From NCBI GenBank assembly GCA_012840085.1, contig DUMB01000085.1, positions 124,001 through 188,000 on the forward strand: DNA of 64,000 nt, given 5' to 3'. Of the stretch, positions 46,625 to 54,033 are shown piece after piece. Each line of letters opens with the position of its first letter. Positions within the stretch are counted from its first letter, which is position 1. Origin of the DNA: Clostridiaceae bacterium. Lineage in GTDB: Bacteria > Bacillota > Clostridia > Acetivibrionales > DUMB01. The position numbers were made by a program, and so were the translations under genes. Under the pieces are notes generated by a model that ran no database searches, had not been told where the DNA came from, and worked only from the letters and a program-made list of their open reading frames with translations.

Positions 46625-46789
46625 ATGGTTATCGGATTTTTTGACATTATTGATGCTTTCTATGTCTATTTATCATTTAATAAAAAGCAAAAAAAATTCG
46701 CTGCTAAAGAGCAAGAAACTCATGAAAGATTGGATTCTTTTATCTCATATGGTAATATACAAATATTATTATTTATATTTGGGATATGA
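46625..46789 (+). CDS. Possible 54-residue ORF
   Basis: Reads MVIGFFDIIDAFYVYLSF...ETHERLDSFISYGNIQILLFIFGI: a charged middle between hydrophobic ends, which looks protein-like. No ribosome site is visible, so it may be a remnant of a membrane protein gene. Nothing else is seen in the 46421-46948 spacer. Confidence 0.2.
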   Translation: MVIGFFDIIDAFYVYLSFNKKQKKFAAKEQETHERLDSFISYGNIQILLFIFGI

Positions 46790-46948
46790 TAAAACAAAAC
46801 AAATAATAATATTACACACTAAAGAGTTGCTGTGCGTGCAAGAGCCAAAACAGGTATGAAGGATATAAAATAAGTATGATTGATACTAATGCTATGAAAT
46901 GTAGCGAAGCCTTTAGATATGCATAAGAGTTGCACTTAGGGGGTAAAA

Positions 46949-47821
46949 ATGATGGGGCAAGAGTTTAATTATTTTCTCGATATAATACCGCCGGACATGT
47001 ATTCCAGGACTAAAGCGACGATTTGCCGGTACATTGCCATCTTTGAGCCGGAAGAATATACTTTGGGAGAAGTATTATATGTTGATGATTACCACTTTCT
47101 TCTGTTTCTTTCAAGCGCTCCCATTACAAGAATAAATAATGTTGAGTACCGCGTAAAAAAAGGCGACATGCTGGTGATTCAACCGTGGGAGGGGATTTAT
47201 GGCGTTCCCGGCAAAAACAAAGAGTATGGTAAGTTCCTGCACATTGCCGTAAAGAAGGATTTTTTCATGGAAATCGCCTCTGAACTGGCGTGTGAAGGAG
47301 AATTTACATTCAAACGAATAAAAGGTCAATACAGCAATGATCTGCTGAACCTAATCGGCGAGTTCCAGCAGGAGATAATGAATTACGGCCAGTCTTATCC
47401 GAAAATGCTTCACAGCCTCTCTACGCAAATAGTTTTCCAGCTAATCCGTGATTTGCATGCCGAGCAGGAAAGCAGCAGAGAAGAGACCGACTGCAAAAAC
47501 CCATATATCAGCAAAGCTATTATGTTTATGCAGGAACACTATCAAGCAAACATCAGCATAAACGATATTTGTAATTCCATTTATTTAAGCCCTTATCACT
47601 TTAAGCGGATATTTAAGGGGTACACCGGACGAACACCTCACCAGTACCTAATGAATATCCGGTTGGAAAAGGCAAAGGAACTGTTGGTGGGAAACAGAAG
47701 ATCTATTGAGGATATCGCCAGAGAGTGTGGTTTTGTAAATGCAGGACATTTTGCAGTGGCGTTTAAGCGTGACACAAAACTGTCACCTTCTGAGTACAGA
47801 AAAATAAATGCAAAAAAATGA
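46949..47821 (+). CDS. AraC-family transcriptional regulator
   Basis: 290 residues. An N-terminal cupin-like sensing region (RVKKGDMLVIQPWEGIYG, ~70) is followed by two helix-turn-helix units: INDICNSIYLSPYHFKRIFKGYTG (~207-230) and SIEDIARECGFVNAGHFAVAFKR (~255-277) with the AraC tail LSPSEYRK. The ligand is unknown. AGGGGG precedes ATG. It is monocistronic, ended by a strong terminator. Confidence 0.92.
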   Translation: MMGQEFNYFLDIIPPDMYSRTKATICRYIAIFEPEEYTLGEVLYVDDYHFLLFLSSAPITRINNVEYRVKKGDMLVIQPWEGIYGVPGKNKEYGKFLHIAVKKDFFMEIASELACEGEFTFKRIKGQYSNDLLNLIGEFQQEIMNYGQSYPKMLHSLSTQIVFQLIRDLHAEQESSREETDCKNPYISKAIMFMQEHYQANISINDICNSIYLSPYHFKRIFKGYTGRTPHQYLMNIRLEKAKELLVGNRRSIEDIARECGFVNAGHFAVAFKRDTKLSPSEYRKINAKK

Positions 47822-47837
47822 GCTCAAATTCAGTCAT

Positions 47838-47870
47838 ACTGTTCACTGATTCAGTGGACAGTATTTTTTT
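47838..47870 (+). terminator. Terminator after the AraC gene
   Basis: ACTGTTCACTG-ATT-CAGTGGACAGT with one G-U pair, then ATTTTTTT. Confidence 0.9.
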
Positions 47871-48073
47871 GTGCAAACAAAAAGACAGCACTTTAAGAAA
47901 AAAATAACAGCACTTTTGAAAAATTTTATCTCTATATAGTGTGTTAATATAAATTAAAAATTTGAGGAATTGAATATAAATAAAGTTTTCAGGATTCGAA
48001 GTCGATAAACCAAGCTTACGTTTTGAATTATAAAAGTTTACATTTCACATTATTATAAAAGAGGGGAAAAAAG

Positions 48074-48631
48074 ATGAAGTATATTTTGATAATGGTGGTT
48101 TGTTTAGTATTATCTTTAGCCGGTTGCAGCGGCAGGCAGGCTTCAGAGCTTAGGAATAATGACACGGCTTCAGGGCTTGAGGCTAATTACAAAGCGGAGG
48201 CTGAGCAAAGTGAAAAAGCAGCTGATAACAGCGGCTATGATTTTACACAGGAAGATACACAGGAAATGGTTATTAAGACAGGTATCGGTGAAGATGGCGG
48301 GGATGTGACCGTCAAAACCGGAGGCAACATAGCCTGGGATCCGGAAAAGGTGGGTGGTTTGCCTCAGCCGGAAGGCGTGACGGTTTTTATGGAAATGGAC
48401 ATGTCGGAAATATTGGGAAAAAATTTTGCTTACAGCTATTCTGTAACCGGCTTAACCAAAGAAGGTTTTCAGGAATATATCAAGCTTGCCTCAGATACTT
48501 TTCCAAAGGTCATTGAAAATACACTCAGCGATGCAGAAGGTACTTTTATAGCGGCTACAGAGGATAATGAGAAACAGCTCCATGTAAGGTTTATTGAGGG
48601 GAATCTCTCATACATTCAGTATATTGATTAA
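48074..48631 (+). CDS. Secreted lipoprotein
   Basis: 185 residues. Type II signal peptide with lipobox LSLAGC (Cys ~17), an acidic low-complexity stretch (~25-65), then a compact domain including MEMDMSEILGKNFAYSYSVTGLTKEGFQEYIKLA. The latter helix-strand pattern is common in clostridial surface lipoproteins, but I cannot name a family with confidence. It lies 90 bases before the SLH gene and probably shares its transcript. Confidence 0.75.
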   Translation: MKYILIMVVCLVLSLAGCSGRQASELRNNDTASGLEANYKAEAEQSEKAADNSGYDFTQEDTQEMVIKTGIGEDGGDVTVKTGGNIAWDPEKVGGLPQPEGVTVFMEMDMSEILGKNFAYSYSVTGLTKEGFQEYIKLASDTFPKVIENTLSDAEGTFIAATEDNEKQLHVRFIEGNLSYIQYID

Positions 48632-48718
48632 ACAGTATTTATATGAAAGAAGAATAAATCAGAAAGGAGAATCAACCATGTTGAAAAAATCCTCAAAGAA
48701 AAAGACATCATTTAACTT

Positions 48719-50314
48719 GTGCTGGCAATTATTATGTGCTTTGCCCTGTTACCTGTGACAGCGCTGGCAGATGAGTCTTTTCCGACGACGCTGGAAGCGC
48801 CGACTGATGTCATATTGAGCATACCTAAGAGAGACCACGGAAAATATGTTTATGTAACCTTTAACAAGAGTGAAGCTCTGTCGGCTATGATCAACAAGAA
48901 AATGGAAATCGTTAAACAATTTGACTTGGATTATATAGATTTTTATATTCAAATTGACTGGTCCCTTGACAGTAAAGACGATTGGAAATATCATCCCAAC
49001 TGGGATGTGGTGAATTCAAGCGTAGGTGATCCTTATTTTGAAGGTGAGTATGTCAATAAAATGCTGTTACCGGATACAACTGAACGAATACCGATTCTTA
49101 ATCAGAACTATAAGCCTGACCCTGCAAACTCCAATTGGAGAGAGTTGTCTACACATTTAAAAGAAGGACAATACTCTATCGATGAAAAAGGCGAGTTTTA
49201 TATAGATTGGACCAAGCATACGGTTTATGTGCGCACCCGCTTTGTAATAAGGTATAAACCTAAAGGCGGTGATTACGCCTACCTGATTTCCGATTGGTCA
49301 CCGATTGCTGCTTACGGCAAGGATTATAAACCCTTAGAAATTCCTGAAAAACTTGAGGCTCCCGTTATATCCGGTTTGAGGATGACAGACCGGACTTTGA
49401 ACGGAGGTCCTGTTGTAGCATTTAATCTTAAAAACCCGGAGAGTGTGAAAAAGGCCTCCGCAGGCGCAAAATCGTTGTCGGATTATATTATAGTGGTGGC
49501 TGAAGTGAGTATTGGTGGCGGTGAATGGAAAGAGGTAGGTCTTTCCGACCGGGATATTACCGACGGTGAACTTTATGCAGAGCTTGCACACGCTGCCGAA
49601 AGCGTATCGGAGGATACCCACGTGAAGCTCCGGGCAAGGTACCAATATCATAAAGGAAACGGTACATTCGTCCTTGCGTCCGACTGGTCGAATGTGATAG
49701 AGTTCGGAGCACCCGCCTGGGGAAACGCATCCCAATGGGCTACAGCGGAGCTGAAAAAAGCCGACGAATTGGGCCTGATTCCCGATTCCCTGCGTGGAAC
49801 CGATCTGACAAAGCCCATTACGCGCTTGGAGTTCGCAGCTGTATGTGTTAAAGTTTACGAGGCGCTCTCAGGAACAAAAGCCATCCCCGCTGTCGTTAAT
49901 CCGTTTACAGACACAAAGGACATCGAGGTGTTGAAAGCATACAATCTTGGCATTACTACAGGTACTTCCGCCGATAAATTCAGCCCCAATGAGCTGCTCA
50001 ACCGTGAACAGGCTGCAACCATGCTGACCCGTGTATTCAAGAGGGTAACCATCCCAGGCTGGACGATACAGACTGACAGCCAGTTTAAACTTTCCTACAA
50101 AAAGCCCGCACCTTTTGCCGATGATGCAAAGATATCCAGTTGGGCAAAGGATAGCGTTTACTTCATGGCAGCCAATGATATTATCAAAGGTACAGGTAAT
50201 AACATGTTCAGCCCTCGTGCCACCACACCCGAAGAAGAAGCGAGAAATTATGCAACTGCCACCCGTGAACAGGCTCTTGTGATTGCTGTACGTATGGTGG
50301 AGAATTTGGGATGA
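48719..50314 (+). CDS. S-layer homology (SLH) domain surface protein, frameshifted signal peptide
   Basis: 531 residues in this frame. An N-terminal region of beta-rich repeats (two fibronectin-like blocks, ~20-330) is followed by three SLH domains (~330-525; ELKKADELGLIPDSL, FTDTKDIEVLKAYNLGITTG, SSWAKDSVYFMAANDIIKGTG) that bind secondary cell-wall polymer. The frame's first codon, GTG 48719, has no ribosome site. A well-placed AAGGAG and ATG 48678 start a Lys-rich signal-peptide n-region in another frame that would join at 48719 if one base were restored. So the gene carries a 1-base deletion or a sequence error. Confidence 0.85.
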   Translation: MLAIIMCFALLPVTALADESFPTTLEAPTDVILSIPKRDHGKYVYVTFNKSEALSAMINKKMEIVKQFDLDYIDFYIQIDWSLDSKDDWKYHPNWDVVNSSVGDPYFEGEYVNKMLLPDTTERIPILNQNYKPDPANSNWRELSTHLKEGQYSIDEKGEFYIDWTKHTVYVRTRFVIRYKPKGGDYAYLISDWSPIAAYGKDYKPLEIPEKLEAPVISGLRMTDRTLNGGPVVAFNLKNPESVKKASAGAKSLSDYIIVVAEVSIGGGEWKEVGLSDRDITDGELYAELAHAAESVSEDTHVKLRARYQYHKGNGTFVLASDWSNVIEFGAPAWGNASQWATAELKKADELGLIPDSLRGTDLTKPITRLEFAAVCVKVYEALSGTKAIPAVVNPFTDTKDIEVLKAYNLGITTGTSADKFSPNELLNREQAATMLTRVFKRVTIPGWTIQTDSQFKLSYKKPAPFADDAKISSWAKDSVYFMAANDIIKGTGNNMFSPRATTPEEEARNYATATREQALVIAVRMVENLG

Positions 50315-50711
50315 CTGCAACATAAAACAACGCTTATAAATTTTTTAATATAAATTTTTAATGCACATAAAATTCCTTATTTTGGTGCTGTTGGGTAAAG
50401 TGATTCATACACTTCATCTGACAGCTTTTTTCTTTTATTAAGAGTTTAAGGCAAAGAACCAGATTAATTTTTTCATAAAGGTATTGCTTTAAGGTATTGT
50501 TTTGAAGAACTCAGGAAGGCTTATCCTGAAGGAATTTTGCCGGGAGGAAAAAACTGCAGCCTTTCAGAAAGTTTATTGACGGGCCAACCGCCATGTATTA
50601 TTATAAAGCAGTATTTAAACTATAAAGTATTTAAATTAAAAAGCAATATTTAAAATAATTGGTCAACAACGATGAAGGCATTGAATACTTAAAAGACTAA
50701 AAAACCACTGT

Positions 50712-50728
50712 GTTAAGAAAGTCTTAAG
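50712..50728 (+). promoter_or_regulatory. Direct-repeat operator upstream of the VanR-like gene
   Basis: TTAAGA-N5-TTAAGA (period 11), followed 21 bases later by TAGAAT. The same arrangement precedes the DD-carboxypeptidase. Of the 500-base spacer 50315-50817 the rest is AT-rich with no supported gene. Confidence 0.6.
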
Positions 50729-50817
50729 ATTTTCACAAGTAAAAATTTATAGAATGGATTACAGCTTTTCGTTATGATAATTATGAAGATAGATACAAAA
50801 GAAAGAAGAGGTTGTTT

Positions 50818-51516
50818 ATGACTGCAAACATTTTAATTGTTGATGATGAGCAGGCTATTGCCGATTTGGTTGAGGTTTATCTCAAAAATGAGAACTATAA
50901 TGTATTTAAATTTTATAACGGCAAGGATGCTCTTAACTGTATTGAGAATGAAAAACTGGACCTTGCCATTTTGGATATCATGCTTCCTGATACTGACGGT
51001 TTTTCAATCTGCCGTAAAATCCGGGAAAGGCATAAATTCCCCGTTATTATGCTGACTGCCAAAGATGAAGAAATCGATAAAATTACCGGACTGACACTCG
51101 GTGCAGATGATTACGTGACAAAACCATTTCAGCCTTTGGAGCTTGTTGCCCGTGTTAAAGCACAACTGCGGAGATTTACCAGATATAATTCTTCTGAACC
51201 GTTGCGGGAGGAAAATCTGATTGAATTTGCAGGTTTGGTTTTAAACAAGGATACTCATGAATGTACATTGAACGAAAGGCCTCTGTCTCTTACTCCCACA
51301 GAGTTTTCCATTCTATGGGTGCTGGCTGCCAACCGGGGGCGGGTGGTCAGTTCTGAAGAGTTGTTCCGCGAGGTGTGGGGCGAAAAATACTATAGCAACA
51401 GTAATAATACGGTAATGGTTCATATCAGACATTTAAGAGAAAAAATGCATGACAGCGCGGAGCATCCCAAATATATCAAAACTGTGTGGGGAGTTGGCTA
51501 TAAAATTGAAAAGTAA
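50818..51516 (+). CDS. VanR-like response regulator
   Basis: 232 residues, OmpR family. Receiver: ILIVDDEQ, phospho-Asp in LAILDIMLPDTDG (~53), DDYVTKPFQPLEL (~100); winged helix: SSEELFREVWGEKYYSNSNNTVMVHIRHLREKM. The receiver and linker closely follow the VanR group controlling peptidoglycan remodelling. ATG 50818 is chosen to start MTANILIVDDE. The kinase start overlaps its 3' end by 11 bases. Confidence 0.92.
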   Translation: MTANILIVDDEQAIADLVEVYLKNENYNVFKFYNGKDALNCIENEKLDLAILDIMLPDTDGFSICRKIRERHKFPVIMLTAKDEEIDKITGLTLGADDYVTKPFQPLELVARVKAQLRRFTRYNSSEPLREENLIEFAGLVLNKDTHECTLNERPLSLTPTEFSILWVLAANRGRVVSSEELFREVWGEKYYSNSNNTVMVHIRHLREKMHDSAEHPKYIKTVWGVGYKIEK

Positions 51517-52630
51517 CAGGAAAAATGATTATTTAAAATTGAAAAGGAAAATATTTCTTCAAATGCTCCTTTCTGTTTATTCCATGGTTGCAGCTGTTAT
51601 TCTGCTTCGTTTTATAATTCAGGAGCGGTTTAGTTTCAGCGATACTATTGTACGCTTCTTAAGGGATAGATTCCATTTATCTGAAAATTTAGCCATAACC
51701 ATTACTCATCTTCTGTTTATTAGAAATATCGAAACTATTACTCTAATTGTGATATTTATATTATTAATTATCTTGCTTAAATTTTCAGTTTCCAGATTTA
51801 CTAAGTATTTCGATGAAGTCATTGGCGGAGTTGATAAACTTTCTGAGGAATCTGATAATGAAATCACATTATCACCGGAACTGGATTTTATGGAATATAA
51901 GCTTAATCAGATAAAAAGCAATTTGGAAAAACAAAGAAAAGCTGCACTTGATGCTGAAAAGCGCAAAAATGATTTGGTAGTTTACCTGGCTCATGATATA
52001 AAGACACCTTTGACCTCTATTATAGGATACTTAAGTCTTCTGGATGAAGCACCGGACATGCCTGCTGAACAGAAGGCAAAGTATGTGGGCATTACCCTGG
52101 AAAAAGCTTACCGGTTAGAGCAGCTTATAAATGAATTTTTTGAGATTACAAGATTTAATCTTCAAACTATTGTTTTGAATAAAGAAAAAATAAATTTACT
52201 TTTCATGCTCCAGCAGATGGCGGATGAATTCTATCCAATGCTGGTTCCACAAGGAAAGCAGATTTCGGTCAATGTTCCCGAAGGGCTGACTCTGTGGGGA
52301 GATGCAGACAAACTGGCCCGTGTGTTCAATAACATTTTGAAAAATGCGATAGCTTACAGCTATGAAAACAGCATAATTGACATTTCTGCCAGGCAAGAGG
52401 ACAAAAATATTGTAATAACTTTTACTAACAAGGGAAATCCAATCCCGCAGGCAAAACTTGAAACTATTTTTGAAAAATTTTACCGGCTGGATTCTGCTCG
52501 TTCCACAAACACCGGTGGAGCGGGGCTGGGTCTGGCCATAGCCAAAGAAATTGTCAATGCTCATGACGGAACAATCTCAGTGGAAAGCAACACGGAATGT
52601 ACTACATTTACAGTAAAGCTTCCGTTATAA
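51506..52630 (+). CDS. VanS-like sensor histidine kinase
   Basis: ~374 residues from TTG 51506 (MKSNRKNDYLKLKRKIF, matching VanS N-termini). Two TM helices (~18-38, ~78-98), HAMP-like linker, then VVYLAHDIKTPLTSIIGYLSLLDEAPDMP around the phospho-His, which is nearly the wording of VanS proteins. The N box NNILKNAIAYS and G boxes GGAGLGLAIAKEI complete the ATPase. No van ligase, dehydrogenase or dipeptidase genes are adjacent, so it is a Van-type sensor used for endogenous wall control. Confidence 0.92.
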   Translation: MKSNRKNDYLKLKRKIFLQMLLSVYSMVAAVILLRFIIQERFSFSDTIVRFLRDRFHLSENLAITITHLLFIRNIETITLIVIFILLIILLKFSVSRFTKYFDEVIGGVDKLSEESDNEITLSPELDFMEYKLNQIKSNLEKQRKAALDAEKRKNDLVVYLAHDIKTPLTSIIGYLSLLDEAPDMPAEQKAKYVGITLEKAYRLEQLINEFFEITRFNLQTIVLNKEKINLLFMLQQMADEFYPMLVPQGKQISVNVPEGLTLWGDADKLARVFNNILKNAIAYSYENSIIDISARQEDKNIVITFTNKGNPIPQAKLETIFEKFYRLDSARSTNTGGAGLGLAIAKEIVNAHDGTISVESNTECTTFTVKLPL

Positions 52631-52639
52631 AAAGGCTTG

Positions 52640-52667
52640 TTAAGAAAATCTTAAGAAATTTATAAGA
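52640..52667 (+). promoter_or_regulatory. Direct-repeat operator upstream of the DD-carboxypeptidase
   Basis: TTAAGA at 52640-52645 and 52651-52656, with ATAAGA at 52662-52667: three sites of period 11, matching the operator before the VanR-like gene. Confidence 0.65.
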
Positions 52668-52681
52668 TGGAATTCCAACAT

Positions 52682-52728
52682 AGCTCCTTATTTTGTGGTT
52701 GAATAATGTCATCACAGAACAAGGAGCT
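52682..52728 (+). promoter_or_regulatory. Hairpin sequestering the carboxypeptidase ribosome site
   Basis: AGCTCCTTATTTTGTG (52682-52697) pairs with CACAGAACAAGGAGCT (52713-52728), one mismatch and one G-U pair. The right arm contains the Shine-Dalgarno AAGGAG (52721-52726). Confidence 0.6.
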
Positions 52729-52736
52729 GTTTTATT

Positions 52737-53711
52737 ATGGAGCAAAAAGTGAGAAAGAAAAAATTAGGAACAGGCATATTTGTAACAATTCTTATGATGA
52801 TTGCCATTGCCGCATTTGTTTACAGTTCCGACATTATGCCAAGAGACCGCAGTATATTTGAGATAGAATATGGCGATAAAACAGTGCCATATTCTTCTTT
52901 CAAGGTAAAACCTGATTCCCCTGTTTCCTTATCTATAGACAGGCTGTATAGCCGTAATGCGATTCTGGTCCATTTAGAAGACTATACCATCCTGATGGAA
53001 AAAAACAGCGAAGAAAAAATCTATCCTGCTTCCTTGACCAAAATGATGACTGCGGTTGTCGCGATAGAAAATTTACCTGACCTGAATGAAAAAATCAGAC
53101 TTACTATGAATATGTTTCAGGGACTGTACGAAGCAAACGCATCAATGGCAGGTTTTCAACCGGACGAGCAGGTAAGGGCAATGGATCTGTTATACGGAGC
53201 AATGCTGCCGAGCGGCGCGGAGTGCTGCATGGCACTTGCTGAACATATAGGAGGATCAGAAGGAAATTTTGTAAAATTGATGAATCAAAAGGCAAAAGAG
53301 CTTGGCATTAAAAATACCCATTTTGAAAATACGACCGGGCTTCACAATGAAAACCACTACACAACAGTCAAAGATATGGCTGTTCTCCTAAGCTATGCTT
53401 TGAAAAACGATGTCTTCCGGGAGATTTTTACAACATTCCGTCATTCCACGCCACCCACTAACAAGCACCCTGACGGGATAACTTTTTACAGCACCATGTA
53501 TGAAAAACTCGGTGGTCAAAACATTACCGGCGGGGAAATTCTGGGAGGAAAAACCGGATATACTGACAAAGCCGGCCTTTGTCTTGCCAGTCTTGCCAAA
53601 GTTGGCAGTCAGGAATATATCTTAATAACAGCCGGTGCTAGTGGAAATAACAAAACCGAGCAATACAATGTCACCGATGCATTGGCAGTGTACAGCAGTA
53701 TAAGAAAATAG
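52737..53711 (+). CDS. D-alanyl-D-alanine carboxypeptidase (serine type)
   Basis: 324 residues, membrane-anchored by an N-terminal helix (~12-32). Low-molecular-weight PBP motifs: S-x-x-K in PASLTKMMTA (~98) and GGKTGYTDKAG (~270). At the second motif the usual S-x-N is S-G-A (LPSGAECCMALAEHIGGSE, ~160). It trims the terminal D-Ala of peptidoglycan stem peptides. The operator shared with the VanRS-like genes, 100 bases upstream, makes it their likely target, a functional parallel to VanY. Confidence 0.88.
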   Translation: MEQKVRKKKLGTGIFVTILMMIAIAAFVYSSDIMPRDRSIFEIEYGDKTVPYSSFKVKPDSPVSLSIDRLYSRNAILVHLEDYTILMEKNSEEKIYPASLTKMMTAVVAIENLPDLNEKIRLTMNMFQGLYEANASMAGFQPDEQVRAMDLLYGAMLPSGAECCMALAEHIGGSEGNFVKLMNQKAKELGIKNTHFENTTGLHNENHYTTVKDMAVLLSYALKNDVFREIFTTFRHSTPPTNKHPDGITFYSTMYEKLGGQNITGGEILGGKTGYTDKAGLCLASLAKVGSQEYILITAGASGNNKTEQYNVTDALAVYSSIRK

Positions 53712-53733
53712 TGCACGGCAGCATAAGAAAAGA
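53688..53733. repeat. 23-bp duplication of the carboxypeptidase gene tail
   Basis: 53688-53710 is repeated at 53711-53733 with four substitutions; the stop codon lies at the junction. Confidence 0.9.
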
Positions 53734-53745
53734 GGAGGGCGAATA

Positions 53746-53975
53746 ATGGCTATTTTAGAAGTCAAAAACCTGATGAAAATATATGGCAAAGGTGACACAA
53801 CCGTTACGGCTTTAGGCAGTGCGAGCTTCAGCGCGGAAAAATGAGATTCAGCGTGGAAAAAAGAGAATTTGTAGCTATCGTAGGAGCGTCAGGTTCAGGC
53901 AAATCAACACTTATGCACATAATTGGCGGAGTAGAACGCCCGACGTCGGGAAGTGTTATCTCTCTAAGAGATTAA
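53746..53975 (+). pseudogene. Broken ABC-transporter ATPase gene
   Basis: Good ribosome site (GAGGAGGGC) and ATG 53746, reading [17 protein letters not shown], the start of a MacB/LolD-type ATPase. A 20-bp tandem duplication (53827-53846/53847-53866) shifts the frame to an early stop. In the next frame [30 protein letters not shown] (Walker A) resumes but ends at 53975, without Q-loop, signature or Walker B. The rest of the transporter is gone. By position it was probably the pump of the VanRS-like operon. Confidence 0.85.
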
Positions 53976-54033
53976 CATTTACACGCACCGGAACATAAAA
54001 TAGTATACGAGAAATTAAGAGGAGAAATATACT

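Noticed and set aside
46641..46859. 72-codon plus-strand frame
   Set aside because: Lys/Tyr/Leu-rich product of an AT-rich spacer without ribosome site; a different frame here (46625-46789) looks slightly more protein-like but is also weak.
50470..50640. Open stretch reading EELRKAYPEGILPGGKNC
   Set aside because: No start codon and no recognisable domain; kept only as spacer.
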